Part shown: piece after piece, positions 45,206 through 54,226 of the stretch
How the letters are laid out: each line of letters starts with the position of its first letter
Numbering within the stretch: the first letter of the stretch is position 1
NCBI GenBank assembly: GCA_945861085.1
Contig: OX244046.1
Coordinates: 3,224,001-3,288,000 of the forward strand
Length of the DNA stretch: 64,000 nt
Direction of reading: 5' to 3'
From: Clostridioides difficile_D
Lineage (GTDB): Bacteria > Bacillota > Clostridia > Peptostreptococcales > Peptostreptococcaceae
Translations under genes and position numbers: made by a program
Notes under the pieces: generated by a model
What the model was told of the DNA's origin: nothing
Database searches by the model: none
Seen by the model: the letters and a program-made list of their open reading frames with translations, nothing else

Positions 45206-45207
45206 AT

Positions 45208-45669
45208 CTACATCTCTCCTTCTTCACTAAATATATTAATTATTTCTTGTGCTGAATTAGCTAATTTTAATGCATCCACATTATCATCATCCATAAGCTT
45301 AGTTGCCAATTTAGACAATAATACAAGATGATTGCTATCCTTATCAATATTACTTATAGCCAGTAAGAAAATACTATCTACTGGTTTTTCATCTAAAGCA
45401 TCCCACTCAATCTTATGTTTAGTTTTTGCAAATATTATAGAAGATTGCTTGACAGCATTACTTTTCCCATGAGGAATAGCAATACCATTCCCAATACCTG
45501 TAGTTGCATGTTCTTCTCTTTCTAAAACAGACTTAACATATTCTTCTTCATTGTCCACAATCCCATTTTCAACAAATATACTACTTAATTTTTTTATTGT
45601 TTCTTCCTTTGTAGTTGCATCAAGATTAAAAACAATTTGCTCTTTTTTTAATACATCTGATATTTTCAC
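45208..45669 (-). CDS. PTS EIIA, fructose/mannitol family
   Basis: 153 residues with the phospho-His motif GIGNGIAIPHGKS and a typical EIIA type-2 fold (HKIEWDALDEKPVDSIFLLAISN). It accepts phosphate from HPr. Its start overlaps the stop of the PRD regulator by one base, so translation is coupled. Confidence 0.93.
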   Translation of the reverse strand: MKISDVLKKEQIVFNLDATTKEETIKKLSSIFVENGIVDNEEEYVKSVLEREEHATTGIGNGIAIPHGKSNAVKQSSIIFAKTKHKIEWDALDEKPVDSIFLLAISNIDKDSNHLVLLSKLATKLMDDDNVDALKLANSAQEIINIFSEEGEM

Positions 45670-47639
45670 TATATATTCTCCTCCATTAGCAAATCGTACA
45701 CTTCTTTTGGCGAAGTTGCACTTAATATGTCATTTATATTTTTTTTATTGTCAATGAAGTCATAAAAAACTTCATATATTTCATCAAGTTCTAGGTTTTT
45801 GTCATTTTCTAATGAAATGAAGAAAATAACTTCTACATTTTCATTTCCCCATGTAATAGGATTTTTTAAAGTTGCAACAGATATATTAGATTTTTTAATA
45901 TAATTAGGATTAGCATGAGGTGTAGCTATTGATTGAAAAGATGTATAAGATAACTTCTCTCTCTCAATTGCACTTTCTGCTATACCTTCTTTTGCAAAAC
46001 CTTTTTTTATCAGGTTATCTGTTATACATTTAATTACATCTTCATAGTTTGAAACCTCAATGTTTAATAAAATATTTTCTTCAAAGATTAAGTTTTTGAA
46101 AGATTTATATTTCTTAGAAACATTCCCCGAAACATTTTGTATATTTCTTTCCAATGTTCTTATATCACTTTCATTTAAAATAGGGCTAACTACTATTGTT
46201 GGAATAGTTTCTAACTCTAAATAAATAGTACTTATTACTAAGTCTGCATCAATTTTACTGGACACTAGTTCTTGTACAGAAAGTATTTTTTCAATCTTTA
46301 TCATAGGAAAGTATTTTTTTATTCTTGCAGATAATAATCTAGATGAACCTAATCCTGTACTGCACACTAGAATTACTCTAATATTTTGTGGAAGTTCTTT
46401 CATTCTTTCCCTAAAAGCTTCAAAATGTAGTGCTATATAGGCACATTCATCATCATTTATCCTAATATCATATATAAATTCAATTACTTTCTTTAAATCT
46501 AAAGCTTGCTCAAATGATAAAGAAAAGTTTTGTTTGATTGTGTTTACATATGGATTTTTAATACTAAGCCCATATGTCAATCTATTTATTGATGAATGTA
46601 CATGTGAGGTTAATCCATCAATCAAGTCTTTGTCATAAGCTGTCTCATACAATGTATTTTTTATAATTTCTCTAAGATTTGAGATATTATTTGTATTTGT
46701 TTCATATGGATTAGTTGAAGTATTTTTTAGTTCAGTAGTATCTCTATGTTGGTCAGCTGCTACTAAATGCAGATTTATATATCCAATTTCAGATTTTGGT
46801 AATAGTATCGAAAATTGTTCTTCTAATTGTTTTGCTAAATAATTGGTATTTGACATTTGATTATTTTCTATATTACCAGTATACAAACTTTCTTCTATAT
46901 ATTCGCCCTTTCTAATTCTCTCTACAGCTATGGCCAAATGTATAACTAATGACTGAAATTCATAATCAGAAAATTCAAATTTTCTTTCTCTGCTGAAATT
47001 CCTAAGAATATCAATAATTATTGATAAATCATCTTCAGAAAAAATACCATTTACATCTGCTTGTATCTTTTCAAATGCTTGATAAAAGCTTTCTTGTTCT
47101 TGCTTAATATACCAGTTTCTACTCCAAAATTTATGTATAAATTTAGCAGTAAGTTGTCTTTTATCTCTTTCACTTATATTCAACTTTATCCCTTTACTAG
47201 GCTTTTTATATATAGAAACTCCTTCATTTTTTAGCAATTTTTCAACTTCAGCTAAATCTCTTTCAATAGTTCCACGACTTATATATAATTCATCAGAAAG
47301 TTGTTGTATAGTAATATAATCATTAGTTTTCAACAATATTGAATATATATAGATAACTCTCTCCTCTCTGGTTGTAGGAATTTGACTTCCTTTATTATCT
47401 AGGTAAGGAAGTATTTTCTTTAAATCTCCATCAATATAAACACCTATTTTAGGTTTTCTCACTAAAGAAAGACCTATCTTTTTAAGTACTGTTTCTACTT
47501 CTTTAAGAGATTTTGAAACTGTTTTTTCTGAAACATCTAAATCATCTGCTATTGCTTTTACAGTTGTATGACCTTCTTTTAATAAAAACTTTATTATTCT
47601 AATTTCACGATTTTGAATCATATCAGTTAACATTTTCAA
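45669..47639 (-). CDS. PRD-containing transcriptional activator (BglG/MtlR/ManR type)
   Basis: 656 residues: N-terminal HTH_11/Mga-type helices (~1-170), two PRD domains (~180-400), an EIIB-like domain with Cys in VLVCSTGLGSSRLLSARI, and a C-terminal EIIA-like domain with His in SIATPHANPNYIK. This architecture is that of DNA-binding PTS-regulated activators, not RNA antiterminators. Phosphorylation of PRD, EIIA-like and EIIB-like sites would link operon expression to sugar supply. First gene of the mannoside operon. Confidence 0.92.
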   Translation of the reverse strand: MKMLTDMIQNREIRIIKFLLKEGHTTVKAIADDLDVSEKTVSKSLKEVETVLKKIGLSLVRKPKIGVYIDGDLKKILPYLDNKGSQIPTTREERVIYIYSILLKTNDYITIQQLSDELYISRGTIERDLAEVEKLLKNEGVSIYKKPSKGIKLNISERDKRQLTAKFIHKFWSRNWYIKQEQESFYQAFEKIQADVNGIFSEDDLSIIIDILRNFSRERKFEFSDYEFQSLVIHLAIAVERIRKGEYIEESLYTGNIENNQMSNTNYLAKQLEEQFSILLPKSEIGYINLHLVAADQHRDTTELKNTSTNPYETNTNNISNLREIIKNTLYETAYDKDLIDGLTSHVHSSINRLTYGLSIKNPYVNTIKQNFSLSFEQALDLKKVIEFIYDIRINDDECAYIALHFEAFRERMKELPQNIRVILVCSTGLGSSRLLSARIKKYFPMIKIEKILSVQELVSSKIDADLVISTIYLELETIPTIVVSPILNESDIRTLERNIQNVSGNVSKKYKSFKNLIFEENILLNIEVSNYEDVIKCITDNLIKKGFAKEGIAESAIEREKLSYTSFQSIATPHANPNYIKKSNISVATLKNPITWGNENVEVIFFISLENDKNLELDEIYEVFYDFIDNKKNINDILSATSPKEVYDLLMEENI

Positions 47640-47798
47640 TTTTACTCCTTCCCTTTATTTTTATTTTAATGGAAAACATTTTTCTAAAAAACTACTAATA
47701 TTTCCTGATTAAATACGGTAATTTTGATGTATTGAATACTTTAATTTTAGATGATAAATTAAAAACTGTCTAAATTTAATATGAAAGGAAATAACATA

Positions 47799-48653
47799 AT
47801 GCTAACAATAATTATTGCTTTGCTTCCTGTAATGGGATGGGGATTGATGCCAATAGTTGCAAATCTTAAAAAAAGTTCTCCTTATGAACAACTTTTAGGT
47901 ACCTCTATAAGTGCATTTATATTTTCAACTATAATAACTTTGGTTATGCATCCTGAGATTACATTTTTTTCATTTTTTGTAAGTATGATTTCTGGAGTAT
48001 TCTGGAGTTTTGGACAACTAATGCAGTTTAAAGCGATTCAAATTACTAGTGTATCTAAAGTCATGCCGATTTCAAATGGTTCACAGTTAACTTTTACGAC
48101 TTTGCTAGCTGTAATCTTATTTAATGAATGGACTAGTACTAAAATGTTCCTGATTGGTTCTTTATCAATATTATGTATAATAATTGGTATACTTCTCACA
48201 AATTATCAGACTAAAAAATATACAGATAAAAATATGTTAAAATGTGTTGGAGTTGTATTATTGTCCTCTCTATTTTTGGCATTATATGTTATAACTAATC
48301 AAATATTTTTGATTGAAGGATATAGAATTATATTACCTCAATCTGTTGGTATGTTGATAACTTCATTTATTATTGTTAAGTATTTTTCTAAAGAGATTGT
48401 ATATAAGGAAAGTGTTTTATTCAATTTAATTACTGGAATATTGTGGTCAATAGCGAATTTAGGTATGTTTATAACGACTAATACATTGGGAGTTACAATA
48501 AGTTTTTCTATCTCTCAGAGTTGTGTGATAGTAGCCACTTTAGGAGGGATTATATTTTTTAAAGAAAAGAAGAATAAGAAAGAATGGCTTGCTATTCTTC
48601 TTGGCATAATACTAATCATGTCTGGTGTCTTTATATTGAGTATTATAAAATAG
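47799..48653 (+). CDS. GRP-family sugar transporter (GlcU-like)
   Basis: 284 residues, ten predicted TM helices in two five-helix halves (LLPVMGWGLMPIVANLKKSSPYEQLLGTSISAF...; PQSVGMLITSFIIVKYF). GlcU-type proteins import glucose or ribose by proton symport. ATG at 47799 follows SD AAAGGA; an ATG at 47781 is the codon just before that SD. It is divergent from the mannoside PTS operon and may import a related free sugar. Confidence 0.85.
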   Translation: MLTIIIALLPVMGWGLMPIVANLKKSSPYEQLLGTSISAFIFSTIITLVMHPEITFFSFFVSMISGVFWSFGQLMQFKAIQITSVSKVMPISNGSQLTFTTLLAVILFNEWTSTKMFLIGSLSILCIIIGILLTNYQTKKYTDKNMLKCVGVVLLSSLFLALYVITNQIFLIEGYRIILPQSVGMLITSFIIVKYFSKEIVYKESVLFNLITGILWSIANLGMFITTNTLGVTISFSISQSCVIVATLGGIIFFKEKKNKKEWLAILLGIILIMSGVFILSIIK

Positions 48654-48744
48654 GTATTTATTTACACAAATCCATATATACTTTGTACATATAAATTAAC
48701 TGTTTCAATTTATTTAAATAAATTTACTCATATACTTGAAATAA

Positions 48745-48812
48745 TAGCATATGTATTTATGAAACTAAACTATGCTCTAAATGTAAGCCTATTTCATTAA
48801 ATACATATGCTA
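48745..48812. repeat. Inverted repeat between convergent genes
   Basis: Arms TAGCATATGTATTTATGAAA (48745-48764) and a 21-base complement with one bulge (48792-48812), loop 27 nt. It probably ends both the sugar-transporter transcript and the convergent gene, although T-runs are weak. Confidence 0.5.
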
Positions 48813-48904
48813 TAAATTTATAAAATTTTCTGTCAATACTATAGTAGCAAGTATTCTACATTGCAAGTGAATTTAACTTTAAAAATTCACAAACTAATGT
48901 TGTG

Positions 48905-49372
48905 TTATTTAATATTAAGTTTTTTATCTTCTATAAGTTTATCTGCAACCCACTCTGTAACTTGACCTGTTATTTTAATACAGTGCTCTTTCCTTTCGGG
49001 AGACATAAAGTTATCACCATCCCATTTCTTTGTGATAACTCTACAACATGTTGCACCGTATTCTTTTTTAATATAATCATGCAAATCTTTAGCATGTTCA
49101 AACATCTTTGGATTCATAGCCTCACCATGAACTCTTCCATATACTATACCTAGAGCCATCTCTCCTCCAGATATTGCTCCACAAAGACATTGTGATTTTC
49201 CAAGTCCTACTGGAAATCCTGATGCTAACTTAGTTATCTCTGGACTTAAAGGTTGACCTAAAGCATCATTTATTGTCTGAAGAACTGCTTCAGAACAAAA
49301 AAACTCTCCTTTTCTAAAATATTCTTCTGATGTTGTTCTAACCTCTTTTAAATATTCTTCTTTTGTTTTCAT
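48905..49372 (-). CDS. C_GCAxxG_C_C family redox protein
   Basis: 155 residues with the family-defining pattern CSEAVLQ...GLGKSQCLCGAISGGEMALG...TCCRVITKKW...EHCIKITG. These small proteins are predicted to bind an Fe-S cluster or act through Cys pairs, often near oxidoreductases or transport genes; no function is firmly established. Single gene with a good SD (GGAGGAAAAC). Confidence 0.88.
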   Translation of the reverse strand: MKTKEEYLKEVRTTSEEYFRKGEFFCSEAVLQTINDALGQPLSPEITKLASGFPVGLGKSQCLCGAISGGEMALGIVYGRVHGEAMNPKMFEHAKDLHDYIKKEYGATCCRVITKKWDGDNFMSPERKEHCIKITGQVTEWVADKLIEDKKLNIK

Positions 49373-49476
49373 TTGTTTTCCTCCAATAAAGTTAAGCTAA
49401 ATTAAGTTTCTAGAGTTTATCTTATTTTCATATATTTATATTAATATTTTTATTAAATACACATATTTAATAATTC

Positions 49477-50409
49477 TTATTTAGCTTTAGATGTACTTTC
49501 TGATTTACTAAGATATATAATAAATAAAACTAAAACATATAAAATAATCACTGTAGCGATTATCTCTTCTAATTTAAAAGCATATGAAATCCAACTTACA
49601 AAATGACCTGACTTAGTTAAATAACCATTCATTAGTTTCATACCCATTGCACTTATTGCCATAGGGAATGTAAATGCAGCAAAACTCGGATAAAAAGGCA
49701 ATCTTAATAATTTTGGTAAGTATCCCAAAACTATAATATAAAATACAGTTGACAATATGAATAACAAGTATAATACTACGCTATTTTTATCTGAAAAAGA
49801 ATTGATATATCCAGACAATAATAGTGAACCTGGTGCAGCTAATATAGCTATACTTGGTAAAGATGGTTCAGGCATTTCCTTGATTATCCATACTCTCTTT
49901 AAAACTACTGGTATAAGAACTATATAAGATACAAATCCTATCCAAAAAGCAATTTTGCCAATTAAAAGTTGATTAAATGCTGGTGCCGTAACACTAGCTG
50001 CAACTATCCCAACATAGACTATATACCAAGATGGAAATATTGTTTTTATTGAGAATTTAACTAAGAATTTCTTACTAAATAAGACTATTAACACAAGATG
50101 ACCCACAATTCCTATGCTCCAAATCATAATACTTAATTCTAAAGATAATGGTTTTACATATGTAGCAAATATCATTGTTGCCATTGTTATAGTTGGAAAT
50201 GTACTTGATATTAAAGGGTTTTCTAATTGCTCTTTAACACCCTTTCTAAGTAATATTATTTTGACTATATAAATTGCATACAAAATAAATCCTATAAATC
50301 CAATTACATTACGTAATAATTCATTATAAGATTGTAATAAGTTACCTAAAGTAAATATTGACAAAACCAAACTTGCAATAGGTATAGGATATTTCTTTAA
50401 TAAATTCAA
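49477..50409 (-). CDS. TDT-family (TehA/SLAC1-like) transporter
   Basis: 310 residues, ten TM helices in the TDT pattern (YPIPIASLVLSIFTLGNLLQSY; FPTITMATMIFATYV; FPSWYIVYVGIVAASVTAPAFN; PSFAAFTFPMAISAMGMKLM). The family includes C4-dicarboxylate/malate exporters and anion channels. A perfect 19-bp inverted repeat lies 41-91 bp upstream of the start. SD AGGAGGTAG. Substrate unknown. Confidence 0.85.
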   Translation of the reverse strand: MNLLKKYPIPIASLVLSIFTLGNLLQSYNELLRNVIGFIGFILYAIYIVKIILLRKGVKEQLENPLISSTFPTITMATMIFATYVKPLSLELSIMIWSIGIVGHLVLIVLFSKKFLVKFSIKTIFPSWYIVYVGIVAASVTAPAFNQLLIGKIAFWIGFVSYIVLIPVVLKRVWIIKEMPEPSLPSIAILAAPGSLLLSGYINSFSDKNSVVLYLLFILSTVFYIIVLGYLPKLLRLPFYPSFAAFTFPMAISAMGMKLMNGYLTKSGHFVSWISYAFKLEEIIATVIILYVLVLFIIYLSKSESTSKAK

Positions 50410-50449
50410 ATTCTACCTCCTTTATTACTAAATTATTTGTGTTTTTAAT

Positions 50450-50500
50450 TATATCAAAAATATGGTCAAATTGACATATTATGACCATATTTTTGATATA
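50450..50500. promoter_or_regulatory. Perfect 19-bp inverted repeat upstream of the TDT transporter
   Basis: Arms at 50450-50468 and 50482-50500 (core ATCAAAAATATGGTCA and its complement) with a 13-bp loop. There is no T-run after it on the minus strand, so an operator or leader-RNA structure is as likely as a terminator for the gene ending at 50580. Confidence 0.55.
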
Positions 50501-50579
50501 GAAAATATCTATTAGATTTAATTCTATTATTATAAGTATCTATATTCTTAATATATTAAGGTAATTAGTATATTTATTT

Positions 50580-51524
50580 TTAATCAAATATACTAATTTG
50601 TTTATTCTTATCTATTTTAACAGTCTTCATATCTCTAACGCTTATTTTGGCATCATCTCTTAAAGTACCTATAAGTAATTTATTATCTTCTTTATAAAGC
50701 CTATAGTTTTCTTCTACTTTCGTATAATTAAAGTTAGCATAACAATACAAACAATAATGTCTACAAGTATTGTATTGACCAATATCGACACTTTTAACGC
50801 ACCCACAAACATCTCTTTGTGTACTATCTTTTTTTACTTCTATTTCACTACCTATAATTTTTGATATTAACCTATCATCAATACACTTACTTCTTCCAAT
50901 CCCAAATTTACTTAAATTATATTCCTCAGAACACATTTCAATCGTTATCCCATGTTTATGAGCAATATTAGAAAGCTCTTTTGATAATATTTCTATTTCT
51001 GTAATCTCTATGGGTTTTATATGTAATGACTTAGTATTAAATTTTGTTTTCTTATACAAATCAATAAAACTTATTATACATTTTTCTGTAAATCCATCAA
51101 GTTGATTGCATAATCTTTCAAATGCTTTGATATGATAATCTACTGTGTACTTTTCACTTAAGAAAATTGGGTCATATCTTAAAATTACTCTTTCTTTGCC
51201 TATTTTTTTAGACAATTCCTTAAATGAATCTATTACCTTTCTTTTATCTAAAATACGTGTCTCTACTTCCTTGCCATATGATGTTATAGTATAGTGAAAA
51301 TAATATTTATATTCTTTTAATTTATTTAAATCATATATCATTGGAGTTACATCCTTTGTCCAAAATACAAAACAATCGACAGTATGTGGATTTAACTCTA
51401 TCTTACTAACCTGCTTTGGATTCATTGGATTAATAACATAGACAAAACCTTCTTCAAGTCTCTTAAAAAACCATTTACTATAGAAAGCAGGTATATCAGT
51501 TCTTCTACTCACACTTACTATCAT
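50580..51524 (-). CDS. DUF1848 protein with C-terminal CX3CX2C motif
   Basis: 314 residues: MIVSVSRRTDIPAFYSKWFFKRLEEGFVYVINPMNPKQVSKIEL and FWTKDVTPMI are DUF1848 hallmarks. Near the C-terminus DVCGCVKSVDIGQYNTCRHYCLYCYANFNY contains CRHYCLYC, the CX3CX2C spacing of radical-SAM [4Fe-4S] sites, but at the opposite end of the protein from the usual place. TIM-barrel-like secondary structure is plausible. Function unknown; single gene. Confidence 0.85.
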   Translation of the reverse strand: MIVSVSRRTDIPAFYSKWFFKRLEEGFVYVINPMNPKQVSKIELNPHTVDCFVFWTKDVTPMIYDLNKLKEYKYYFHYTITSYGKEVETRILDKRKVIDSFKELSKKIGKERVILRYDPIFLSEKYTVDYHIKAFERLCNQLDGFTEKCIISFIDLYKKTKFNTKSLHIKPIEITEIEILSKELSNIAHKHGITIEMCSEEYNLSKFGIGRSKCIDDRLISKIIGSEIEVKKDSTQRDVCGCVKSVDIGQYNTCRHYCLYCYANFNYTKVEENYRLYKEDNKLLIGTLRDDAKISVRDMKTVKIDKNKQISIFD

Positions 51525-51734
51525 TTTTAACCTCCATAGTAATATAATTATGCTCTAATATATTTTAATATAATTATAACTCTAAGTACTTAGTTTAATC
51601 AAAATATCTAAGATAATTTCGGTGGAATTTATTGATTCATTTCTAGCATTTAAAATATTCTTATAAATTTATAATTCTTTAAAAATAAATATATATTATT
51701 CCTAAACTTTCAAAACTAATTTTATAATAAAACT

Positions 51735-51760
51735 AAAAAAGGTGCTATTTTCAAGCACCC
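51735..51760 (-). terminator. Intrinsic terminator of the small hypothetical gene
   Basis: GGTGCT/AGCACC hairpin (51741-51759) followed on the minus strand by TTTTTT, about 105 bp past the stop at 51865. The rest of 51525-51864 shows nothing else. Confidence 0.8.
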
Positions 51761-51864
51761 TACAATTTTACTTTTTAATAAATTTAATACCCTACAAATA
51801 TATCAATATTACATTAAAGATAATCACTATATATTAAAACTTTATATCATTATATAATACAATT

Positions 51865-52092
51865 TTATTGTAGTTTGTTTGTTTTATCTGGTTCATTATG
51901 TTTATAATAATATACCGTTTCTTTTCCAATTACTTCAGAACCAAGCTTCTCCCATTTTTCTCCATAGCTAGCTTCTATCTGTTTACATTCTGAATCTGTT
52001 GATGCTACAATAAGACCATAATTAGGTCTGAATATAGCTGTTTCTTCCTTTCCATCTTTATAACTCAATTTGCCATTATTTAACCTAAACAA
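51865..52092 (-). CDS. Hypothetical 75-residue protein, possibly 5'-truncated
   Basis: Reads LFRLNNGKLSYKDGKEETAIFRPNYGLIVASTDSECKQIEASYGEKWEKLGSEVIGKETVYYYKHNE. I do not recognise a family. The only start is TTG at 52092, without a good SD. The frame stays open and protein-like upstream (YKNGINFNYQKNGN) to a stop near 52141, so it may be the end of a longer gene that lost its start. A downstream terminator suggests it is or was transcribed. Confidence 0.45.
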   Translation of the reverse strand: MFRLNNGKLSYKDGKEETAIFRPNYGLIVASTDSECKQIEASYGEKWEKLGSEVIGKETVYYYKHNEPDKTNKLQ

Positions 52093-52181
52093 GTTTCCAT
52101 TCTTTTGATAATTAAAATTAATTCCATTTTTATATAATGATTAAAATAGTTAAGCTTTATATCAATATAATTTAAAATCAA

Positions 52182-52207
52182 TAAAAAAACACTCATTTCT
52201 GAGTGTT
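52182..52207 (-). terminator. Intrinsic terminator after the QueG-like gene
   Basis: AACACTCA/TGAGTGTT hairpin with a 4-nt loop and a T7 run on the minus strand, about 90 bp past the stop. Confidence 0.9.
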
Positions 52208-52295
52208 CTATACAAATTTTTATTTTAAGACATCCCCTATAATCTTACATTTAAAAAAGTTTACAATATCTAAATTAATATCATCTATAATAGAT

Positions 52296-52970
52296 TTATT
52301 TTTGATTTGCATATCTTAGTGACCATGGACAACTCATCATACACCTCAATACACAAAAACACTTTGAAACATCAATAATAGACTCTCTTTTCCCTGGCAA
52401 GGTCCACTCATTTCCATGTATAGCTTTTGCAGGACAGTTTTCTACACAAATATTGCAATCTGGACATTTTGAATCAATCAAAGGATGTCTTTCAACAGAA
52501 ATTGGAGCATCTGTAAGTACTGTACACATACTAAAAGCACATCCATATTCCTCTGTTACAAACAAATTATTTTTTCCCATAAATCCAATACCACTAATAT
52601 TTGCTATTGTCTTATGTGGTAAAGGGCTAATCCCTGATTTCATTTCTGGATTAATGTAAGCTTTTTCAAAATATCCATGTTCTAGATTATTTTTCTCTGA
52701 TTGAGAATAAGCTCTATATCCTTTGTTTTGAATATATTTTGAAAGCCAATCAGCTAACACTTCTACTTTCTCCTCTTTTTCCAAGAACTCATCACTATCT
52801 GTAGGTAAGTTATTGTATATATCTGTAATAAATTTTTTTGATAACCCTATACAAAATAAAATTGCTTTAGAGAAACCTTGTGTTTGACTCGTTGGAAATT
52901 CAGATATATCAACAAAACGAACAATATCTACACCTTTACTGTATAAAATAGATTTTAATTCATCATTCAT
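52296..52970 (-). CDS. QueG-like 4Fe-4S double-cluster protein
   Basis: 224 residues related to epoxyqueuosine reductase but much shorter than QueG (~380). It keeps CPDCNICVENCPAKAIHG and CFCVLRCMMSCPW, eight Cys for two [4Fe-4S] clusters, and an N-terminal region (KFITDIYNNLPTDSDEFLEKEEKVEVLADWLSKYIQNKGYRAYS) like the QueG cobalamin domain. The TPR/HEAT tail of QueG is missing. It may be a corrinoid-related reductase of different function. SD GGAGTC. Confidence 0.82.
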   Translation of the reverse strand: MNDELKSILYSKGVDIVRFVDISEFPTSQTQGFSKAILFCIGLSKKFITDIYNNLPTDSDEFLEKEEKVEVLADWLSKYIQNKGYRAYSQSEKNNLEHGYFEKAYINPEMKSGISPLPHKTIANISGIGFMGKNNLFVTEEYGCAFSMCTVLTDAPISVERHPLIDSKCPDCNICVENCPAKAIHGNEWTLPGKRESIIDVSKCFCVLRCMMSCPWSLRYANQK

Positions 52971-53029
52971 ACTTGACTCCTCCCATAGATAAAAATAACA
53001 TTATATATTAATAAGATTTACTATTCTAA

Positions 53030-53776
53030 TTACGTTAACCAATACTTTGTACATTCTTTATTTCTACTCATAAAACCATATTCAATTAAATATCTTCTAA
53101 TTGTTGCAAAATCACCATATATAGATTCTAAAATCTGATTAACTTCCTTTTCTGAATATTGCTTCCCACGTTCAAATTGTTCCAAAATCTTAGATAAAAT
53201 TACGACCTTTTTCTTTTCCTTTGAAGAAAATACTTTTAATTTTAAAGGATTCATACTTTCAAATGATGTATCTAAAATATGTTTTCTCTCTTCTTCAGTT
53301 ACCACATATCTTTCGTCCACCATTCGAGCATGTTCATGGATTGGTATTATAGTACTACCTTTATTAGATTTATCTTCAAACACAGATTCATATAGTGCTA
53401 AATATAACTTAGCTTGTTTGGCTTTTTCTCTGAACATAAATTTTTGATGACGTATAGTAGATGTAGACACTCCAACCTTTTTCGCAATTTCCTTATCTGG
53501 TAAATCACTAATAAAAAATTGAAATAATTGTTTTTGATTTTCAGTTAGTGTATTGTACTTTGAATCACTATTAAGCAATTGCTCCAAATAATCACTATGT
53601 TCTAATTCCATATGAAGTTCAATAGCTTTTGAAGCCTCAAAAAATCTATTACCTATTTTATATATTTCTCCTACTTCATATGTTTTTGTACATTTAATAC
53701 AACTATAACAATTTAACTCATCATTGAATATATAACCTCGTTTAATATCATTAATAGAAAGATTTTCAATTTTCAT
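53030..53776 (-). CDS. DUF2087-domain transcriptional regulator
   Basis: 248 residues. Residues ~75-130 form a sigma-70 region-4/LuxR-like HTH (ENQKQLFQFFISDLPDKEIAKKVGVSTSTIRHQKFMFREKAKQAKLY). The C-terminal ~75 residues (FSSKEKKKVVILSKILEQFERGKQYSEKEVNQILESIYGDFATIRRYLIEYGFMSRN) are the DUF2087 domain. An N-terminal CYSCIKC motif may bind metal. This combination occurs as a stand-alone regulator in Clostridia; targets are unknown. Confidence 0.82.
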   Translation of the reverse strand: MKIENLSINDIKRGYIFNDELNCYSCIKCTKTYEVGEIYKIGNRFFEASKAIELHMELEHSDYLEQLLNSDSKYNTLTENQKQLFQFFISDLPDKEIAKKVGVSTSTIRHQKFMFREKAKQAKLYLALYESVFEDKSNKGSTIIPIHEHARMVDERYVVTEEERKHILDTSFESMNPLKLKVFSSKEKKKVVILSKILEQFERGKQYSEKEVNQILESIYGDFATIRRYLIEYGFMSRNKECTKYWLT

Positions 53777-53865
53777 GTTACTACCTCCATTCTGTAATCT
53801 ACAATTTCTATAGATATATTATATTTAAGTTTATCAATATAGTCAACATTTTTATTTTTTGTTTA

Positions 53866-53955
53866 TTAAATCCAATTATTTTCTTCTCCCACACTTACAA
53901 ATGCCTCAAAACCTTCATTTTTTAAATTTACATCAGCTAAATCAAAGGCTATCAT
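53866..53955 (-). pseudogene. Possible gene remnant (29 codons)
   Basis: The minus-strand frame MIAFDLADVNLKNEGFEAFVSVGEENNWI then stop looks like the C-terminal tail of a protein, but has no SD and is open only briefly. Either a gene remnant or chance. It lies in the gap 53777-54226, otherwise AT-rich apart from two hairpins. Confidence 0.25.
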
Positions 53956-54080
53956 TAGTTCCAATTAATATTTAACATTTTATGTAAAATTTATAAAAAA
54001 ATGTATATAAATTCAAATAAGTGACTATACTAAAAACATGATACGGATAACCAATAAGTTCAACCTATCTCCCCCAAAAT

Positions 54081-54118
54081 AAAATGAGCTACAGTTTCCC
54101 CCAACTGTAGCTCATTTT
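54081..54118. ncRNA. Perfect 16-bp hairpin with C5 loop (candidate small RNA or terminator)
   Basis: Arms AAAATGAGCTACAGTT/AACTGTAGCTCATTTT enclose TCCCCC. A second CTCCCCCAAAAT tract lies 10 bp before it. On the minus strand the stem is followed by TTTTATTTT, so it can act as a second terminator after trxA; on the plus strand the C-rich tracts recall sRNA loops. No ORF overlaps it. Confidence 0.4.
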
Positions 54119-54168
54119 CGTGTAATTTAGTAATTAAAAAATAATACCCAGCACTTTTCTTAATAGTA

Positions 54169-54209
54169 TCTAAACAAAAAAACTCACTATAATGAGTTTT
54201 TTGTTTAGA
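54169..54209 (-). terminator. Terminator of trxA
   Basis: Long arms TCTAAACAAAAAACTCA and TGAGTTTTTTTGTTTAGA with a 6-nt loop, 20 bp past the trxA stop; the arms supply their own T-run. Confidence 0.82.
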
Positions 54210-54226
54210 TATGTGATTTATTTTAA

